Source: Ralstonia sp. UNC404CL21Col (GTDB lineage: Bacteria; Pseudomonadota; Gammaproteobacteria; Burkholderiales; Burkholderiaceae). From it: DNA of 64,000 nucleotides. The stretch spans positions 1,550,001 to 1,614,000 of the forward strand of contig NZ_JIBE01000004.1 of NCBI RefSeq assembly GCF_000620465.1, in the 5' to 3' direction. The position numbers and the translations under genes were made by a program. Of this stretch, positions 34,325 to 43,828 are shown one piece after another. The notes under the pieces are model-generated. The model searched no databases, had not been told where the DNA came from, and was given only the letters and a program-made list of their open reading frames with translations. Positions within the stretch are counted from its first letter, which is position 1. Each line of letters starts with the position of its first letter.

Positions 34325-37300
34325 ACTTTTCCGCCTGGGCGATCCGCAAGCCGATTCCGTCGATCCTGCTGTTCATCCTGATCACGGTGGCGGGGCTGGT
34401 GTCGTTCAAGATGCTGTCGATCCAGAACTTTCCGGACATCGACTTTCCTGCGGTTTCCGTGACGGCCAGCCTGCCGGGCGCCACGCCCACGCAGATGGAA
34501 ACCGAGGTCACGCGCAAGATCGAAGACAGCATTGCGAGCATCGGCGCGATCAAGCACATCACGTCCACCATCAACGACGGCAGCTCGACCACGATGGTCG
34601 AGTTCCAGCTCGAGAAGGATGTGCAGGAGGCCGTGAACGACGTGCGCGATGCGGTCAGTCGCATCCGCGCGCAGTTGCCGTCCGACGTGCAGGAACCGGT
34701 TATTTCTCGCGTGACGTTCGCGAGCCTGCCCGTGCTGACCTACGCCGTGGAAGCGTCCGACATGGATGCGGAGGATCTGTCCTGGTTCGTCGACAACACG
34801 GTCAACAAGCGGCTGCTGTCGGTGCATGGCGTGGCCAAGGTGACGCGCCAGGGCGGTGTGGACCGCGAAGTGCGCGTGCAGCTTGACCCCGTGCGCCTGC
34901 AGGCGTTGAACGTATCGGCGGCGGATATCAGCGCGCAAGTGCGCGGCATGCAGCAGGAAGCGCCGGGTGGGCGCGGCAACATCGGCGGGCAGGAGCAGGC
35001 CGTGCGCACGCTCGGCACAGTGAAGAGCGCACGCGAACTGGCGCAGATGGACATCCCGTTGTCGGACGGCCGGCGCATCCGCCTGTCGGATGTGGCCGAC
35101 GTGCGCGATACCGCGGCTGAGCCGCGCCAGATGGCGCTGTTCGACGGCAAGGCTGTCGTGAGCTTCCAGGTGTTCCGCTCGCGCGGCGCAAGCGAAATCT
35201 CGGTGGCCAAGGGCGTACGCGAAGCGCTGGCCGCGCTGCAGGCCGAGCGGCCCAACGTGCATGTGACCGAGGTCTACAACATGGTCAAGCCGGTGTCGGA
35301 CGCGTACACCGCGTCGATGCACGCGCTGTACGAAGGGGCCATCCTCGCCGTGATCGTGGTGTGGCTGTTCCTGCGCGATTGGCGGGCCACGTTCGTGTCG
35401 GCGGTGGCGCTGCCGTTGTCGATCATCCCGACCTTCGCGGCCATGCAGTTGCTCGACTTCACGCTCAACGGCATCACGCTGCTGGCGCTCACGCTGGTGG
35501 TCGGGATTCTCGTTGACGACGCCATCGTGGAGGTGGAGAACATCGTGCGCCACCTGCGCAATGGCAAGAAGCCGCTGGAGGCTGCCATGGAAGCGGCACA
35601 GGAGATTGGCCTGGCCGTGGTGGCGACATCGCTCACGCTGGTGGCGGTGTTTCTGCCGACGGCCTTCATGGGCGGTATCTCGGGCAAGTTCTTCAAGCAG
35701 TTCGGATGGACGGCGTCGCTGGCGGTGCTGGCCTCGCTGCTGGTGGCGCGGCTGCTCACGCCCATGATGGCCGCCTACATGCTCAAGCCGCAGGACGAGC
35801 CCAACCGCGACAGCTGGATCATGACGCGCTATCTGCAGGCGGCACGCTGGTGTCTGGTGCATCCGTGGAAGACGGGTGGCATGGCGGCGGCGTTCTTCGT
35901 TGTGTCGGTCGCCATCATCGGGCTGATTCCGGCAACGTTCCTGCCGCCCGAAGACTGGGCGCAATTGCAGATGACGGTGGAAAGCCCGCCCGGCAGCACC
36001 ATCGCGCAAACGCGCGACAACACCGAGCGCGTGCGCAAGATCGTGATGCAGCACAAGGAAGTCCGTCACGTCTATACGGCCATCGGCTCGGGCGTGATGG
36101 CCGGCGTGCCGGGCTCCAGCGGCGGCGAGGTGCGCAACGGCACGCTCACGATCTCGCTGACCGACCGGCATGATCGGCACGTCAAGCAGCAGGACGTCCA
36201 GCGCCAGTTGCGCGAAATGCTCGAAGGCGTGCCGGGCGTGCGGATCTCGTTTGGGGCGGTGGGCTCCGGCGAGCAACTCCAGGTGGTGCTGACCGGCGAC
36301 GATCCTGCCACGCTTCAGCAGGCCGCGCGCGATGTGATGCGCGATCTGCGTACCGTGCCGGGGCTCGGCGCGGTCACGTCGTCAGCGAGTTTGCTGCGGC
36401 CCGAAATCGTCATCCGCCCAGACTTTGCGCGCGCGGCGCAGCAAGGGGTGACAGCCGCTGCCATCGGCCAGGCCGTGCGCGTGGCCACCGCCGGCGACTA
36501 CGATGTCAACCTGCCGAAGCTGAACCTGCCCGAGCGGCAGGTGTACATCCGCGTTGAACTGGATCCGAAGGCGCGCAACCAGATCGACACGATTCGCCAG
36601 TTGCGCGTGCCGGGCCGTAACGGCGCGGTGCCGCTGGAGAACATCGCCGATATTTCCATCGGCAGCGGCCCCGCGCAGATCGACCGGTATGACCGCAGCC
36701 GCAACGTCACCATCAGCGTCGGGCTGGAAGGGCGCGCGCTGGGCGACACCAACATGGCGGTGGAGGCGCTGCCGTCCATCAAGAACTTGCCGCCGGGCGT
36801 GCGCCGCATTGCCTCGGGCGATGTGGAAGGCATGCAGGAGCTGTTCAGCAGCTTCTTCCTCGCCATGTTTGCCGGCGTGCTGTGCGTGTATGCAGTGCTG
36901 GTGCTGCTGTTCCACGACTTCACGCAGCCGGTGACGATCCTGGCGGCGCTGCCGCTGTCGGTGGGCGGAGCGTTCGGGCTCTTGGCGCTGTTTGGTTTCA
37001 GCTTGTCGTTGCCGGCGTTGATCGGCTTGCTGATGCTCATGGGCATCGTCACCAAGAACTCGATCCTGCTGGTCGAATACGCCATCGTTGCGCGGCGCGA
37101 TCTCGGCATGTCGCGCACCGAGGCGATCATCGACGCCTGCCACAAGCGCGCCCGCCCCATCGTCATGACCACGGTGGCCATGACGGCGGGCATGGTGCCG
37201 ATGGCGCTCGGCTTGGAAGGCGATGCCGGCTTCCGCGCACCGATGGCCGTGGCGGTGATCGGCGGTCTGCTGACTTCTACGCTGCTGAGCCTGCTCGTGG

Positions 37301-37416
37301 TGCCGGTGGTGTTCGAGAAAGCCGACGACTTCAAGGAGTGGGCCTTGCGCAAGTTCCGAGGCGTGCGCCATCACGGGCACCGGGCGGAGGCCGCGTCGGA
37401 GTACGGTCCGCGCTAG
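34321..37416 (+). CDS. RND efflux pump permease (HAE-1/AcrB-like)
   Basis: The 1031-residue protein has the length and duplicated 12-segment plan of hydrophobe/amphiphile RND pumps. The proton-relay aspartates are visible in VGILVDDAIVEVEN, and GIVTKNSILLVEYA lies in the second half. It starts NFSAWAIRKPIPSIL, as in the MdtB/MexK-like branch. It exports drugs by proton antiport together with the two upstream proteins. No regulator gene is adjacent. Confidence 0.94.
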   Translation: MNFSAWAIRKPIPSILLFILITVAGLVSFKMLSIQNFPDIDFPAVSVTASLPGATPTQMETEVTRKIEDSIASIGAIKHITSTINDGSSTTMVEFQLEKDVQEAVNDVRDAVSRIRAQLPSDVQEPVISRVTFASLPVLTYAVEASDMDAEDLSWFVDNTVNKRLLSVHGVAKVTRQGGVDREVRVQLDPVRLQALNVSAADISAQVRGMQQEAPGGRGNIGGQEQAVRTLGTVKSARELAQMDIPLSDGRRIRLSDVADVRDTAAEPRQMALFDGKAVVSFQVFRSRGASEISVAKGVREALAALQAERPNVHVTEVYNMVKPVSDAYTASMHALYEGAILAVIVVWLFLRDWRATFVSAVALPLSIIPTFAAMQLLDFTLNGITLLALTLVVGILVDDAIVEVENIVRHLRNGKKPLEAAMEAAQEIGLAVVATSLTLVAVFLPTAFMGGISGKFFKQFGWTASLAVLASLLVARLLTPMMAAYMLKPQDEPNRDSWIMTRYLQAARWCLVHPWKTGGMAAAFFVVSVAIIGLIPATFLPPEDWAQLQMTVESPPGSTIAQTRDNTERVRKIVMQHKEVRHVYTAIGSGVMAGVPGSSGGEVRNGTLTISLTDRHDRHVKQQDVQRQLREMLEGVPGVRISFGAVGSGEQLQVVLTGDDPATLQQAARDVMRDLRTVPGLGAVTSSASLLRPEIVIRPDFARAAQQGVTAAAIGQAVRVATAGDYDVNLPKLNLPERQVYIRVELDPKARNQIDTIRQLRVPGRNGAVPLENIADISIGSGPAQIDRYDRSRNVTISVGLEGRALGDTNMAVEALPSIKNLPPGVRRIASGDVEGMQELFSSFFLAMFAGVLCVYAVLVLLFHDFTQPVTILAALPLSVGGAFGLLALFGFSLSLPALIGLLMLMGIVTKNSILLVEYAIVARRDLGMSRTEAIIDACHKRARPIVMTTVAMTAGMVPMALGLEGDAGFRAPMAVAVIGGLLTSTLLSLLVVPVVFEKADDFKEWALRKFRGVRHHGHRAEAASEYGPR

Positions 37417-37464
37417 GTGTAGCATCGGGCGGTCTGCCAACGTACCGCGCTGCGGAGACCGCCC

Positions 37465-38235
37465 ATGCCCGATGCTGTGCTCTTCCAGACCGATGGCCCG
37501 GTCTGCACCATCCTGCTCAACCGGCCCGAATGCCGCAACGCGGTGGACGGGCCGACCGCTGCCGCGCTGCTCAATGCGTTCGAGCGTTTCGAAGCCGATG
37601 ACGCGTTGCGCGTTGCCGTGCTTGGCGGCACCGGCGGCCACTTCTGTGCCGGCGCCGACCTGACGGCCGTCGGCGATCCTTCCAGGCGCAATCATCTCGA
37701 CCCCGATGGCGGCATGCCCGGGCCAATGGGCCCTTCGCGCATGCCGCTGTCCAAGCCGCTCATCGCTGCGGTGAGCGGCTATGCCGTGGCGGGCGGGCTG
37801 GAACTTGCGCTGTTGGCCGACCTGCGCGTCATGGAGCGCGACGCCGTATTCGGCGTGTTCTGCCGGCGCTGGGGTGTGCCCCTTATCGACGGCGGTACGG
37901 TGCGCTTGCCGCGCATCATCGGCATGGGCCGAGCGTTGGACATGATCCTGACTGGCCGCGCTGTTTCCGCTGACGAGGCGCTCGCCATGGGGCTGGCCAA
38001 TCGCGTGGTCGGAATCGGCGAGTCGCTTGCCATGGCGCAGAAGCTTGCCCGAGACATCGCCGCCTTCCCGCAGCAATGCATGCTGGCCGATCGGGCGTCG
38101 GCGTATGCGCAGTGGGATTTGCCGTTGGCGGCAGCGCTGCAACAGGAAGGCGCGCGCGGCACGCCGATGGTGTTTGCCGAAGGGGTGGAGGGCGCCGCGC
38201 GATTTGCACGCGGTGCCGGCCGGCATGGCCAATAA
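37465..38235 (+). CDS. Crotonase / enoyl-CoA hydratase-family protein
   Basis: The 256-residue protein has the oxyanion-hole segments GTGGHFCAGADL and SGYAVAGGLELALLADL. The second catalytic glutamate of classical enoyl-CoA hydratases (QPE) is missing: the aligned stretch reads FGVFCRRWGVPLIDGG. Related proteins with RRWGVPLIDGGT form a separate, uncharacterised crotonase branch. True hydration of enoyl-CoA is therefore uncertain. Confidence 0.85.
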   Translation: MPDAVLFQTDGPVCTILLNRPECRNAVDGPTAAALLNAFERFEADDALRVAVLGGTGGHFCAGADLTAVGDPSRRNHLDPDGGMPGPMGPSRMPLSKPLIAAVSGYAVAGGLELALLADLRVMERDAVFGVFCRRWGVPLIDGGTVRLPRIIGMGRALDMILTGRAVSADEALAMGLANRVVGIGESLAMAQKLARDIAAFPQQCMLADRASAYAQWDLPLAAALQQEGARGTPMVFAEGVEGAARFARGAGRHGQ

Positions 38236-38621
38236 CCGAATCGCTCGCCGAGCAGGTTTTGCCCCTTAAAAAGTCAACCCGAAATCCGAGGGGGGCTTTG
38301 AGTTGACCGATTGCTGCCTTCATTCACCGCATCAGCCGTTACAATTCGCGCTTTGCTGAAAATAATGGACGCAATGACGTCCAGATAATGCAAGGGTGGT
38401 GTGGGAGCTTCGTCGCGGCATACAGCGTTGCCAACGCTGTCGGCGCGCGCATCCGCGATGGGTTTGCCTCTCGCGCGGAGCGTTGCGGGCCGATCCAAAT
38501 TTCCTCTGTTTTCGAATCAAGCGCGGGCCATCCCGTGCCGATAGTGCCTGGGCGCTTCGCGTGAGTGCTCGAAATAATATTTTAGAAAATCAGATTTAAG
38601 AATTTTTAAGGGAGAAGTCGA
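38236..38621. other. Intergenic leader of the lipoprotein operon
   Basis: These 386 bases hold no convincing gene. The last 60 bases are AT-rich (AATAATATTTTAG and nearby A/T runs), ending in GGGAGAAG before the first lipoprotein gene. The promoter of that operon probably lies there. An earlier AT-rich spot near 38340-38370 may be a second promoter. Confidence 0.4.
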
Positions 38622-39305
38622 ATGAAGCAAACCTCGAAATTGATGATTGCCGGCGCCGCAGCGGTGGCACTCGGCATGCTCGGCGGGTGCGCGACCGAAT
38701 CGTCGCAGGCGCTGCCGGTTGCCAAGGTGGAAAGCGCGAGCCGCCCATACGCCGGCGTGCGTGCCCCGATTGCGGTGGGCAAATTCGATAACCGCTCGGC
38801 GTACATGCGCGGCGTGTTCTCGGACGGCGTGGACCGCTTGGGCGGCCAGGCCAAGACCATCCTGATCACGCATCTGCAGCAGACGAACCGCTTCTCGGTG
38901 CTCGACCGCGACAATATGGCCGAGATCAAGCAGGAAGCCGCCATCAAGAACACCGCGCAGAAACTCAAGGGCGCCGACTACGTCATCACCGGCGACGTGA
39001 CCGAGTTCGGCCGCAAGGAAACCGGCGATCAGCAACTGTTTGGCATCCTCGGCCGCGGCAAGGAGCAGGTGGCCTACGCCAAGGTCGCGCTGAATGTGGT
39101 GAACATCTCGACGTCGGAAGTCGTGTATTCGGTGGGCGGCGCGGGCGAGTACAAGCTGTCGAACCGTGAAGTGATCGGCTTTGGCGGAACGGCCAGCTAC
39201 GACTCGACGCTCAACGGCAAGGTGCTGGACCTGGCCATGCGCGAAGCGGTGAACAACCTGGTCAACGGCATCGAAAGCGGTGCCTGGAAGCCGGGCGCGC
39301 AATAA
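38622..39305 (+). CDS. CsgG/HfaB-like lipoprotein
   Basis: The 227-residue precursor has lipobox LGGCATES. The CsgG-fold body contains IAVGKFDNRSAYMRGVFSDG and DYVITGDVTEFGRKETG. CsgG-type proteins form outer-membrane channels or periplasmic assemblies. Here the protein lacks the extra length of curli CsgG and starts a lipoprotein trio (with DUF4810 and GNA1162-type genes), as in Neisseria. The three proteins probably act as one envelope complex of unknown task. Confidence 0.88.
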   Translation: MKQTSKLMIAGAAAVALGMLGGCATESSQALPVAKVESASRPYAGVRAPIAVGKFDNRSAYMRGVFSDGVDRLGGQAKTILITHLQQTNRFSVLDRDNMAEIKQEAAIKNTAQKLKGADYVITGDVTEFGRKETGDQQLFGILGRGKEQVAYAKVALNVVNISTSEVVYSVGGAGEYKLSNREVIGFGGTASYDSTLNGKVLDLAMREAVNNLVNGIESGAWKPGAQ

Positions 39306-39354
39306 GCGCAGACGCAGTCAAAACAAAAACACGAAATAAGGGGTAACAACAGTC

Positions 39355-39720
39355 ATGAGCAAGGTGTTTGCGATGTGGCGCGTGGCGGCCGGTGTGGCCG
39401 TCGGGAGTGCAATGCTGGCCGGTTGCGCCGGTCCGAAGCCGCTGTACCAGTGGGAAGGCTACCAACCGCAGGTGTATCAGTACTTCAAGGGTGAAGCGAA
39501 GGAAGCCCAGGTGGCTGAGCTGGAGCGCGGCCTGGAGAAGATCAAGGCGACGAATGGCGCCGTGCCGCCGGGCTATCACGCCCAGTTGGGCATGCTGTAT
39601 TCGGGCCTCGGCAAGGATGACCAGATGGTCCAGGAGTTCAATACCGAGAAGGCACTGTTTCCGGAATCGGCGACGTACATCGATTTCCTGATGAAGAACG
39701 TGAAGAAGGGGACCAACTGA
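39355..39720 (+). CDS. DUF4810 lipoprotein
   Basis: The 121-residue precursor has lipobox MLAGCAGP, the DUF4810 opening KPLYQWEGYQPQVYQYFKGE and the conserved YHAQLGMLYSGLG with FPESATYIDFLM near the end. It sits between the CsgG-like and GNA1162-like genes and overlaps the latter by one base. The function is unknown. Confidence 0.9.
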   Translation: MSKVFAMWRVAAGVAVGSAMLAGCAGPKPLYQWEGYQPQVYQYFKGEAKEAQVAELERGLEKIKATNGAVPPGYHAQLGMLYSGLGKDDQMVQEFNTEKALFPESATYIDFLMKNVKKGTN

Positions 39721-40382
39721 TGGCCAAGCGCTTTCTGAAACTGTTTGCCGCGGCCGGCGTGGTAACCCTGATGGCGGGTTGTGCTGTGCCGACCAAGAAC
39801 GTCGACTATGCAGCCTTCAAGGCCAGCAAGCCGCGTTCGATCGTGGTGCTGCCGCCGCTGAATGAGTCGCCCGACGTGGGCGCTACCTACGGCATGCTCT
39901 CGCAAGTGACGGTGCCGCTGGCAGAGGCGGGTTACTACGTACTGCCGGTCGCGCTGGTGGATGAAACCTTCCGCCAGAACGGCCTGAACACCGCAGGCGA
40001 CATCCACGGCGTACCGGTGGCCAAGCTGCATGACATCTTCGGCGCAGATGCGGCGCTGTACATCACGGTCACGCAGTACGGCAGCAAGTACATGGTGGTG
40101 AGCAGCTCCACCGTCGTGTCGGCTGATGCCAAGCTGGTCGACCTGAAGAGCGGGCAGACGCTCTGGACGGGTCGCGCAAGCGCGTCCAACAACGAAGGCG
40201 GAAACAACTCGGGCGGCGGCCTGATCGGCATGCTGGTGTCGGCGGCGGTCAACCAGATCATCGCCAACGTGACCGACCAGGGCTACAAGGTGGCCGGCAC
40301 GACGAGCGCGCGTCTGCTGTCGGCTGGGCAACCGGGCGGGTTGCTGTATGGTCCGCGCTCGCCGAAGTACGGCACGGACTAA
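39720..40382 (+). CDS. GNA1162-family (DUF799) lipoprotein
   Basis: The 220-residue precursor has lipobox LMAGCAVP and the DUF799 signature KPRSIVVLPPLNESPDVGAT, then YYVLPVALVDETF. Neisseria GNA1162 has a TolB-like fold and is a lipoprotein. The start codon overlaps the DUF4810 stop (TGATG), so the two are coupled. A bidirectional terminator follows. Confidence 0.92.
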   Translation: MAKRFLKLFAAAGVVTLMAGCAVPTKNVDYAAFKASKPRSIVVLPPLNESPDVGATYGMLSQVTVPLAEAGYYVLPVALVDETFRQNGLNTAGDIHGVPVAKLHDIFGADAALYITVTQYGSKYMVVSSSTVVSADAKLVDLKSGQTLWTGRASASNNEGGNNSGGGLIGMLVSAAVNQIIANVTDQGYKVAGTTSARLLSAGQPGGLLYGPRSPKYGTD

Positions 40383-40400
40383 GCTGCCGTCTGCCGCAAG

Positions 40401-40440
40401 AAAAAACGCCAACCAGCGCAAGCCGGTTGGCGTTTTTCTT
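40401..40440. terminator. Bidirectional rho-independent terminator
   Basis: AAAAACGCCAACC pairs with GGTTGGCGTTTTT around a 10-base loop. A-rich and T-rich ends on the two sides allow it to stop both the lipoprotein operon and the convergent metE gene. Confidence 0.9.
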
Positions 40441-40455
40441 TGGTGCTATCGACTT

Positions 40456-42786
40456 TTAAGCCGTTGCACCTTCGTCCTGCGTCGCCTTGCTCCCCGCATG
40501 CAGCGCATTGGCATGCTTGGCGCGCAAGCGGCGCGTGGCTTCCACCATGCCTTGCAGTGCCGCTTCCACTTCCGGCCAGCCGCGCGTCTTCAGGCCGCAG
40601 TCGGGGTTGACCCACAGGCGTTGCACCGGCACAACCTGGGCGGCCTTGTCGAGCAGCGCTTCCATTTCTTCCACACGCGGCACGCGCGGCGAATGGATGT
40701 CGTACACGCCCGGCCCAATCTCGTTCGGGTACGCAAACTCCCCAAATGCGTCGAGCAGTTCCATGTTCGAACGCGAGGTCTCGATGGTGATCACGTCGGC
40801 ATCCATTGACGCGATGGCCGGCAGGATGTCGTTGAACTCCGAATAGCACATGTGCGTGTGGATCTGCGTGTCGTTACGCACGCCGGAAGCCGACACGCGG
40901 AACGCACGCGCCGCCCATTCCAGGTAGCCCGGCACATCGGCGGCGCGCAACGGCAGGCCTTCGCGGAAAGCCGGCTCGTCGATCTGGATGGCGGCAATGC
41001 CGGCGGCTTCCAGATCGCACACTTCGTCGCGCAAGGCCAGGGCGATCTGCAGTGCGGTCTGCTCGCGCGGCTGGTCGTCGCGCACGAACGACCACTGCAG
41101 CATCGTCACCGGGCCGGTCAGCATGCCCTTCATCGGCTTGGTGGTCAGGCTTTGTGCGTACTTGGACCACTCGACCGTCATCGCTTCCGGGCGATACACG
41201 TCGCCGTAGATCACGGGCGGCTTTACGCAGCGCGAGCCGTAGCTCTGCACCCAGCCGTTGGCGGTGAAGGCGTAGCCCCACAGCAGTTCGCCGAAGTATT
41301 CGACCATGTCGTTGCGCTCGGCTTCTCCGTGCACGAGCATGTCGAGGCCGAGCGCTTCCTGGCGGCGCACGACGTCGGTAATTTCGGCGCGCATGCGTTG
41401 CAGGTAGTCCAGCGCGGGGAGTTCGCCGCGCTTGTGTTGCGCGCGCGCCTGGCGAATCTCGGCCGTCTGCGGGAACGAGCCGATGGTGGTGGTCGGCAGC
41501 AGCGGCAGGTTCAGGCGGGCTTGCTGTGCTTCTGCGCGGTCGGCGTAAGGTGCGGCGCGTTCTGCATCTTCTGCGCGGATCGCGGCGACGCGCTTCTTGA
41601 CGCCAGCGTTGTGCACGCGGCGGGATTGGGTGCGCGAGGCGATGGCCGCGCGGTTCTCATCCAGCGCCTTCTGCACGGCGGCGGGACCTTCGACCAGCGC
41701 GAGCTTGAGGATCGCCAGTTCGTCCAGCTTCTGGCGCGCGAAGGCCAGCCAGCCTTTGAGTTCGTCATCGAGCTTGGTTTCGGCGGACAAGTCCACCGGC
41801 ACATGCAGCAGCGAGCAGCTCGGCGCGACCCACAGGCGATCGCCAAAGGCTTCGGCCAGCGGCGCCACGCGTTCAAGAACGCGTGCGAGATCGGAGCGCC
41901 AGATGTTGCGGCCGTCGACCACGCCAACGGAGAGCACCTTGTCTGCGGGCCACGGTGCGAACGCGCCCAGCTGTTCCGGTGCTCGCACGAGATCCAGGTG
42001 CACGCCATCGACCGGCAGGGATTTGATCAATGCAGCGTGGTGGGACGCAGCTTCGAAGTACGTCGCCAGCAGCAGCTTCGGGCCGTTGGCAGCGACCAGC
42101 GCCTGGTAAGCGGGGCCGAATGCGTCTACCCAGGCTTGCGGCAGATCCAGCACCAGCGCCGGTTCGTCGATCTGCACCCATTCCACATTCAGCGCGGCCA
42201 GGCGCTGCAGCACAGCCGCGTAGGCCTGAAGCACTTGCGGCAGCAGTGCGAGCTTGTCGGTCAAGCCGTTGCGCGCCTTGGCCAGATGCAGGAACGTGAC
42301 CGGCCCGATGAGTGCCACCTTCACGCGGTGCCCCGCGGCCTGTGCCTCGCGCACTTCGTCGAACAACCATTCGGTGCCTTGGCCCCATTGCCGATCGAGG
42401 AGGTCGGGCGTCAGTTCAGGCACGAGGTAGTGGTAATTCGTGTCGAACCACTTCGTCATTTCCATGGCCGCGTGGTCGGCATTGCCGCGGGCGAGCACGA
42501 ACGATTGCGCCAGCGTCAGCTGCGCGGCGTCAAAGCCGTAGCGTGTGGGAATGGCGCCGAGCAGGGCGGCCGTCTGCAGCACCTGGTCGTACCAGGCGAA
42601 ATCGCCCACGGTTACAAAGTCGAGGCCGGCGTCGCGCTGGGCAGTCCAGTGGCGCTCGCGCAGGGCACGGCCGGTGGCACGCAGGTCGTCTTCGGACGAG
42701 GCGCCTTTCCAGAACGATTCGAGCGCGAACTTCAGCTCGCGTTGCGCGCCGATGCGCGGGTAGCCGAGGGTGTGGATGGTCGTCAT
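40456..42786 (-). CDS. metE: Cobalamin-independent methionine synthase
   Basis: The 776-residue enzyme begins [18 protein letters not shown] and shows the zinc ligands in HTHMCYSEF and [12 protein letters not shown]. It transfers the methyl group of 5-methyltetrahydropteroyl-triglutamate to homocysteine in the cytoplasm. It is divergent from metR with a MetR box between them. Only 124 bases separate the genes, so no cobalamin riboswitch fits there. Confidence 0.97.
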   Translation of the reverse strand: MTTIHTLGYPRIGAQRELKFALESFWKGASSEDDLRATGRALRERHWTAQRDAGLDFVTVGDFAWYDQVLQTAALLGAIPTRYGFDAAQLTLAQSFVLARGNADHAAMEMTKWFDTNYHYLVPELTPDLLDRQWGQGTEWLFDEVREAQAAGHRVKVALIGPVTFLHLAKARNGLTDKLALLPQVLQAYAAVLQRLAALNVEWVQIDEPALVLDLPQAWVDAFGPAYQALVAANGPKLLLATYFEAASHHAALIKSLPVDGVHLDLVRAPEQLGAFAPWPADKVLSVGVVDGRNIWRSDLARVLERVAPLAEAFGDRLWVAPSCSLLHVPVDLSAETKLDDELKGWLAFARQKLDELAILKLALVEGPAAVQKALDENRAAIASRTQSRRVHNAGVKKRVAAIRAEDAERAAPYADRAEAQQARLNLPLLPTTTIGSFPQTAEIRQARAQHKRGELPALDYLQRMRAEITDVVRRQEALGLDMLVHGEAERNDMVEYFGELLWGYAFTANGWVQSYGSRCVKPPVIYGDVYRPEAMTVEWSKYAQSLTTKPMKGMLTGPVTMLQWSFVRDDQPREQTALQIALALRDEVCDLEAAGIAAIQIDEPAFREGLPLRAADVPGYLEWAARAFRVSASGVRNDTQIHTHMCYSEFNDILPAIASMDADVITIETSRSNMELLDAFGEFAYPNEIGPGVYDIHSPRVPRVEEMEALLDKAAQVVPVQRLWVNPDCGLKTRGWPEVEAALQGMVEATRRLRAKHANALHAGSKATQDEGATA

Positions 42787-42876
42787 AGTGGTCGCAGGAG
42801 AGGCGATTCGGTTTTCAGTCCAGCGATGATCGGCGACCCGTTGTCATGAATCAAATGATATTATTTTCGATAACGT

Positions 42877-42889
42877 TGAATGAGATTCA
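42877..42889. promoter_or_regulatory. MetR-binding site
   Basis: TGAATGAGATTCA is an exact match to the TGAA-N5-TTCA MetR consensus. An imperfect second copy (TGAATCAAATGA) starts at 42847. Both lie in the metE/metR divergent region, where MetR activates metE and controls itself with homocysteine. Confidence 0.8.
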
Positions 42890-42910
42890 TAGATTGGAAA
42901 TCGCACGAAC

Positions 42911-43828
42911 ATGCTCGAAATCCGCCATCTGCGCACGCTGATCGCCCTGGCCGACGGTGGCTCCGTCTCGCGCGCCGCCGAGCGGCTGCACCTCACGCAA
43001 TCGGCGCTGTCGCATCAATTGCGCGCGCTGGAGTCGCACTATGGGTTGGCCGTCGTCCGCCGCAAGGGCCAGACGGTGGAATTGACCGAAGCCGGCGAGC
43101 GCATGCTGGAACTCGCGCAAAAGGTCGTCGCCGACATCCAGACCGCCGAGCGCGACCTTGAACGCATCAAGGGCCGCGCGGCCGGCACGCTCCGTATCGC
43201 GCTGGAATGCCACACCTGCTTTGACTGGCTGATGCCCGTGATGGACGCCTTCCGCCAGCGCTGGCCGGAAGTGGAGATGGACCTCGTGTCGGGTTTCCAC
43301 ACCGATCCGCTCGCCCTGCTCAAGGACGGCCGCGCCGACGTCATCATCGGCTCCGACGCCAAGATGCGGCGCGGCGTGGTATTTGCGCCGCTGTTCCGCT
43401 TCGAGATCCTCGCCGTGCTGCCCGTTGACCACGCGCTGCGCAACAAGAAGTGGCTGGAGGCGAAGGACTTTACGGACCAGACGCTCATCACCTACCCCGT
43501 GCCCGAAGAGCGCATCGATCTGATCCGCCAGGTGCTGACACCGGCCGGCATCGCATTCAACCGCCGCACGGCGGAGCTGACCATCGCCGTGCTGCAGCTC
43601 GTTGCCAGCCGCCGCGGGCTGGCCGCGCTGCCGAGCTGGGGCATCAAGAATTACGTCGATTACGAATACGTGGTGGCCAAGCGTGTCGGCAAGGAAGGCC
43701 TGTGGAGCGATCTCTACGCCGCCATGACGCGCGACTATGCGCAGGCGCCGTTTGCGCAGGACTTTATCGAGACGGCCAAGTCGATCTGCTTTGCGCAGTT
43801 GCCGGGCTTGATGCCGCTGGAAGCGTAA
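42911..43828 (+). CDS. metR: LysR-type regulator of methionine synthesis
   Basis: The 305-residue protein has helix-turn-helix GGSVSRAAERLHLTQSALSHQ and a MetR-type effector domain (ALECHTCFDWLMPVMDAFR). Divergence from metE and the intervening MetR box make the assignment firm. It ends exactly one base before the next, convergent gene. Confidence 0.93.
   Translation: MLEIRHLRTLIALADGGSVSRAAERLHLTQSALSHQLRALESHYGLAVVRRKGQTVELTEAGERMLELAQKVVADIQTAERDLERIKGRAAGTLRIALECHTCFDWLMPVMDAFRQRWPEVEMDLVSGFHTDPLALLKDGRADVIIGSDAKMRRGVVFAPLFRFEILAVLPVDHALRNKKWLEAKDFTDQTLITYPVPEERIDLIRQVLTPAGIAFNRRTAELTIAVLQLVASRRGLAALPSWGIKNYVDYEYVVAKRVGKEGLWSDLYAAMTRDYAQAPFAQDFIETAKSICFAQLPGLMPLEA

Noticed and set aside
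34090-36276. Long minus-strand open frame (728 codons) opposite the efflux genes
   Set aside because: It is antisense to the well-conserved adaptor and pump genes, is rich in His/Arg/Gln and has no family motif; high GC content makes such frames common.
36382-38232. Long minus-strand frame (616 codons) opposite the pump and crotonase genes
   Set aside because: Same reasoning: it spans two real genes and has shadow-type composition.
40852-42849. Plus-strand frame (665 codons) opposite metE
   Set aside because: Antisense to metE, which is certain; no recognisable domain.
42787-42910. Cobalamin or SAM riboswitch upstream of metE
   Set aside because: The 124-base gap is too short and shows only MetR-type dyads.
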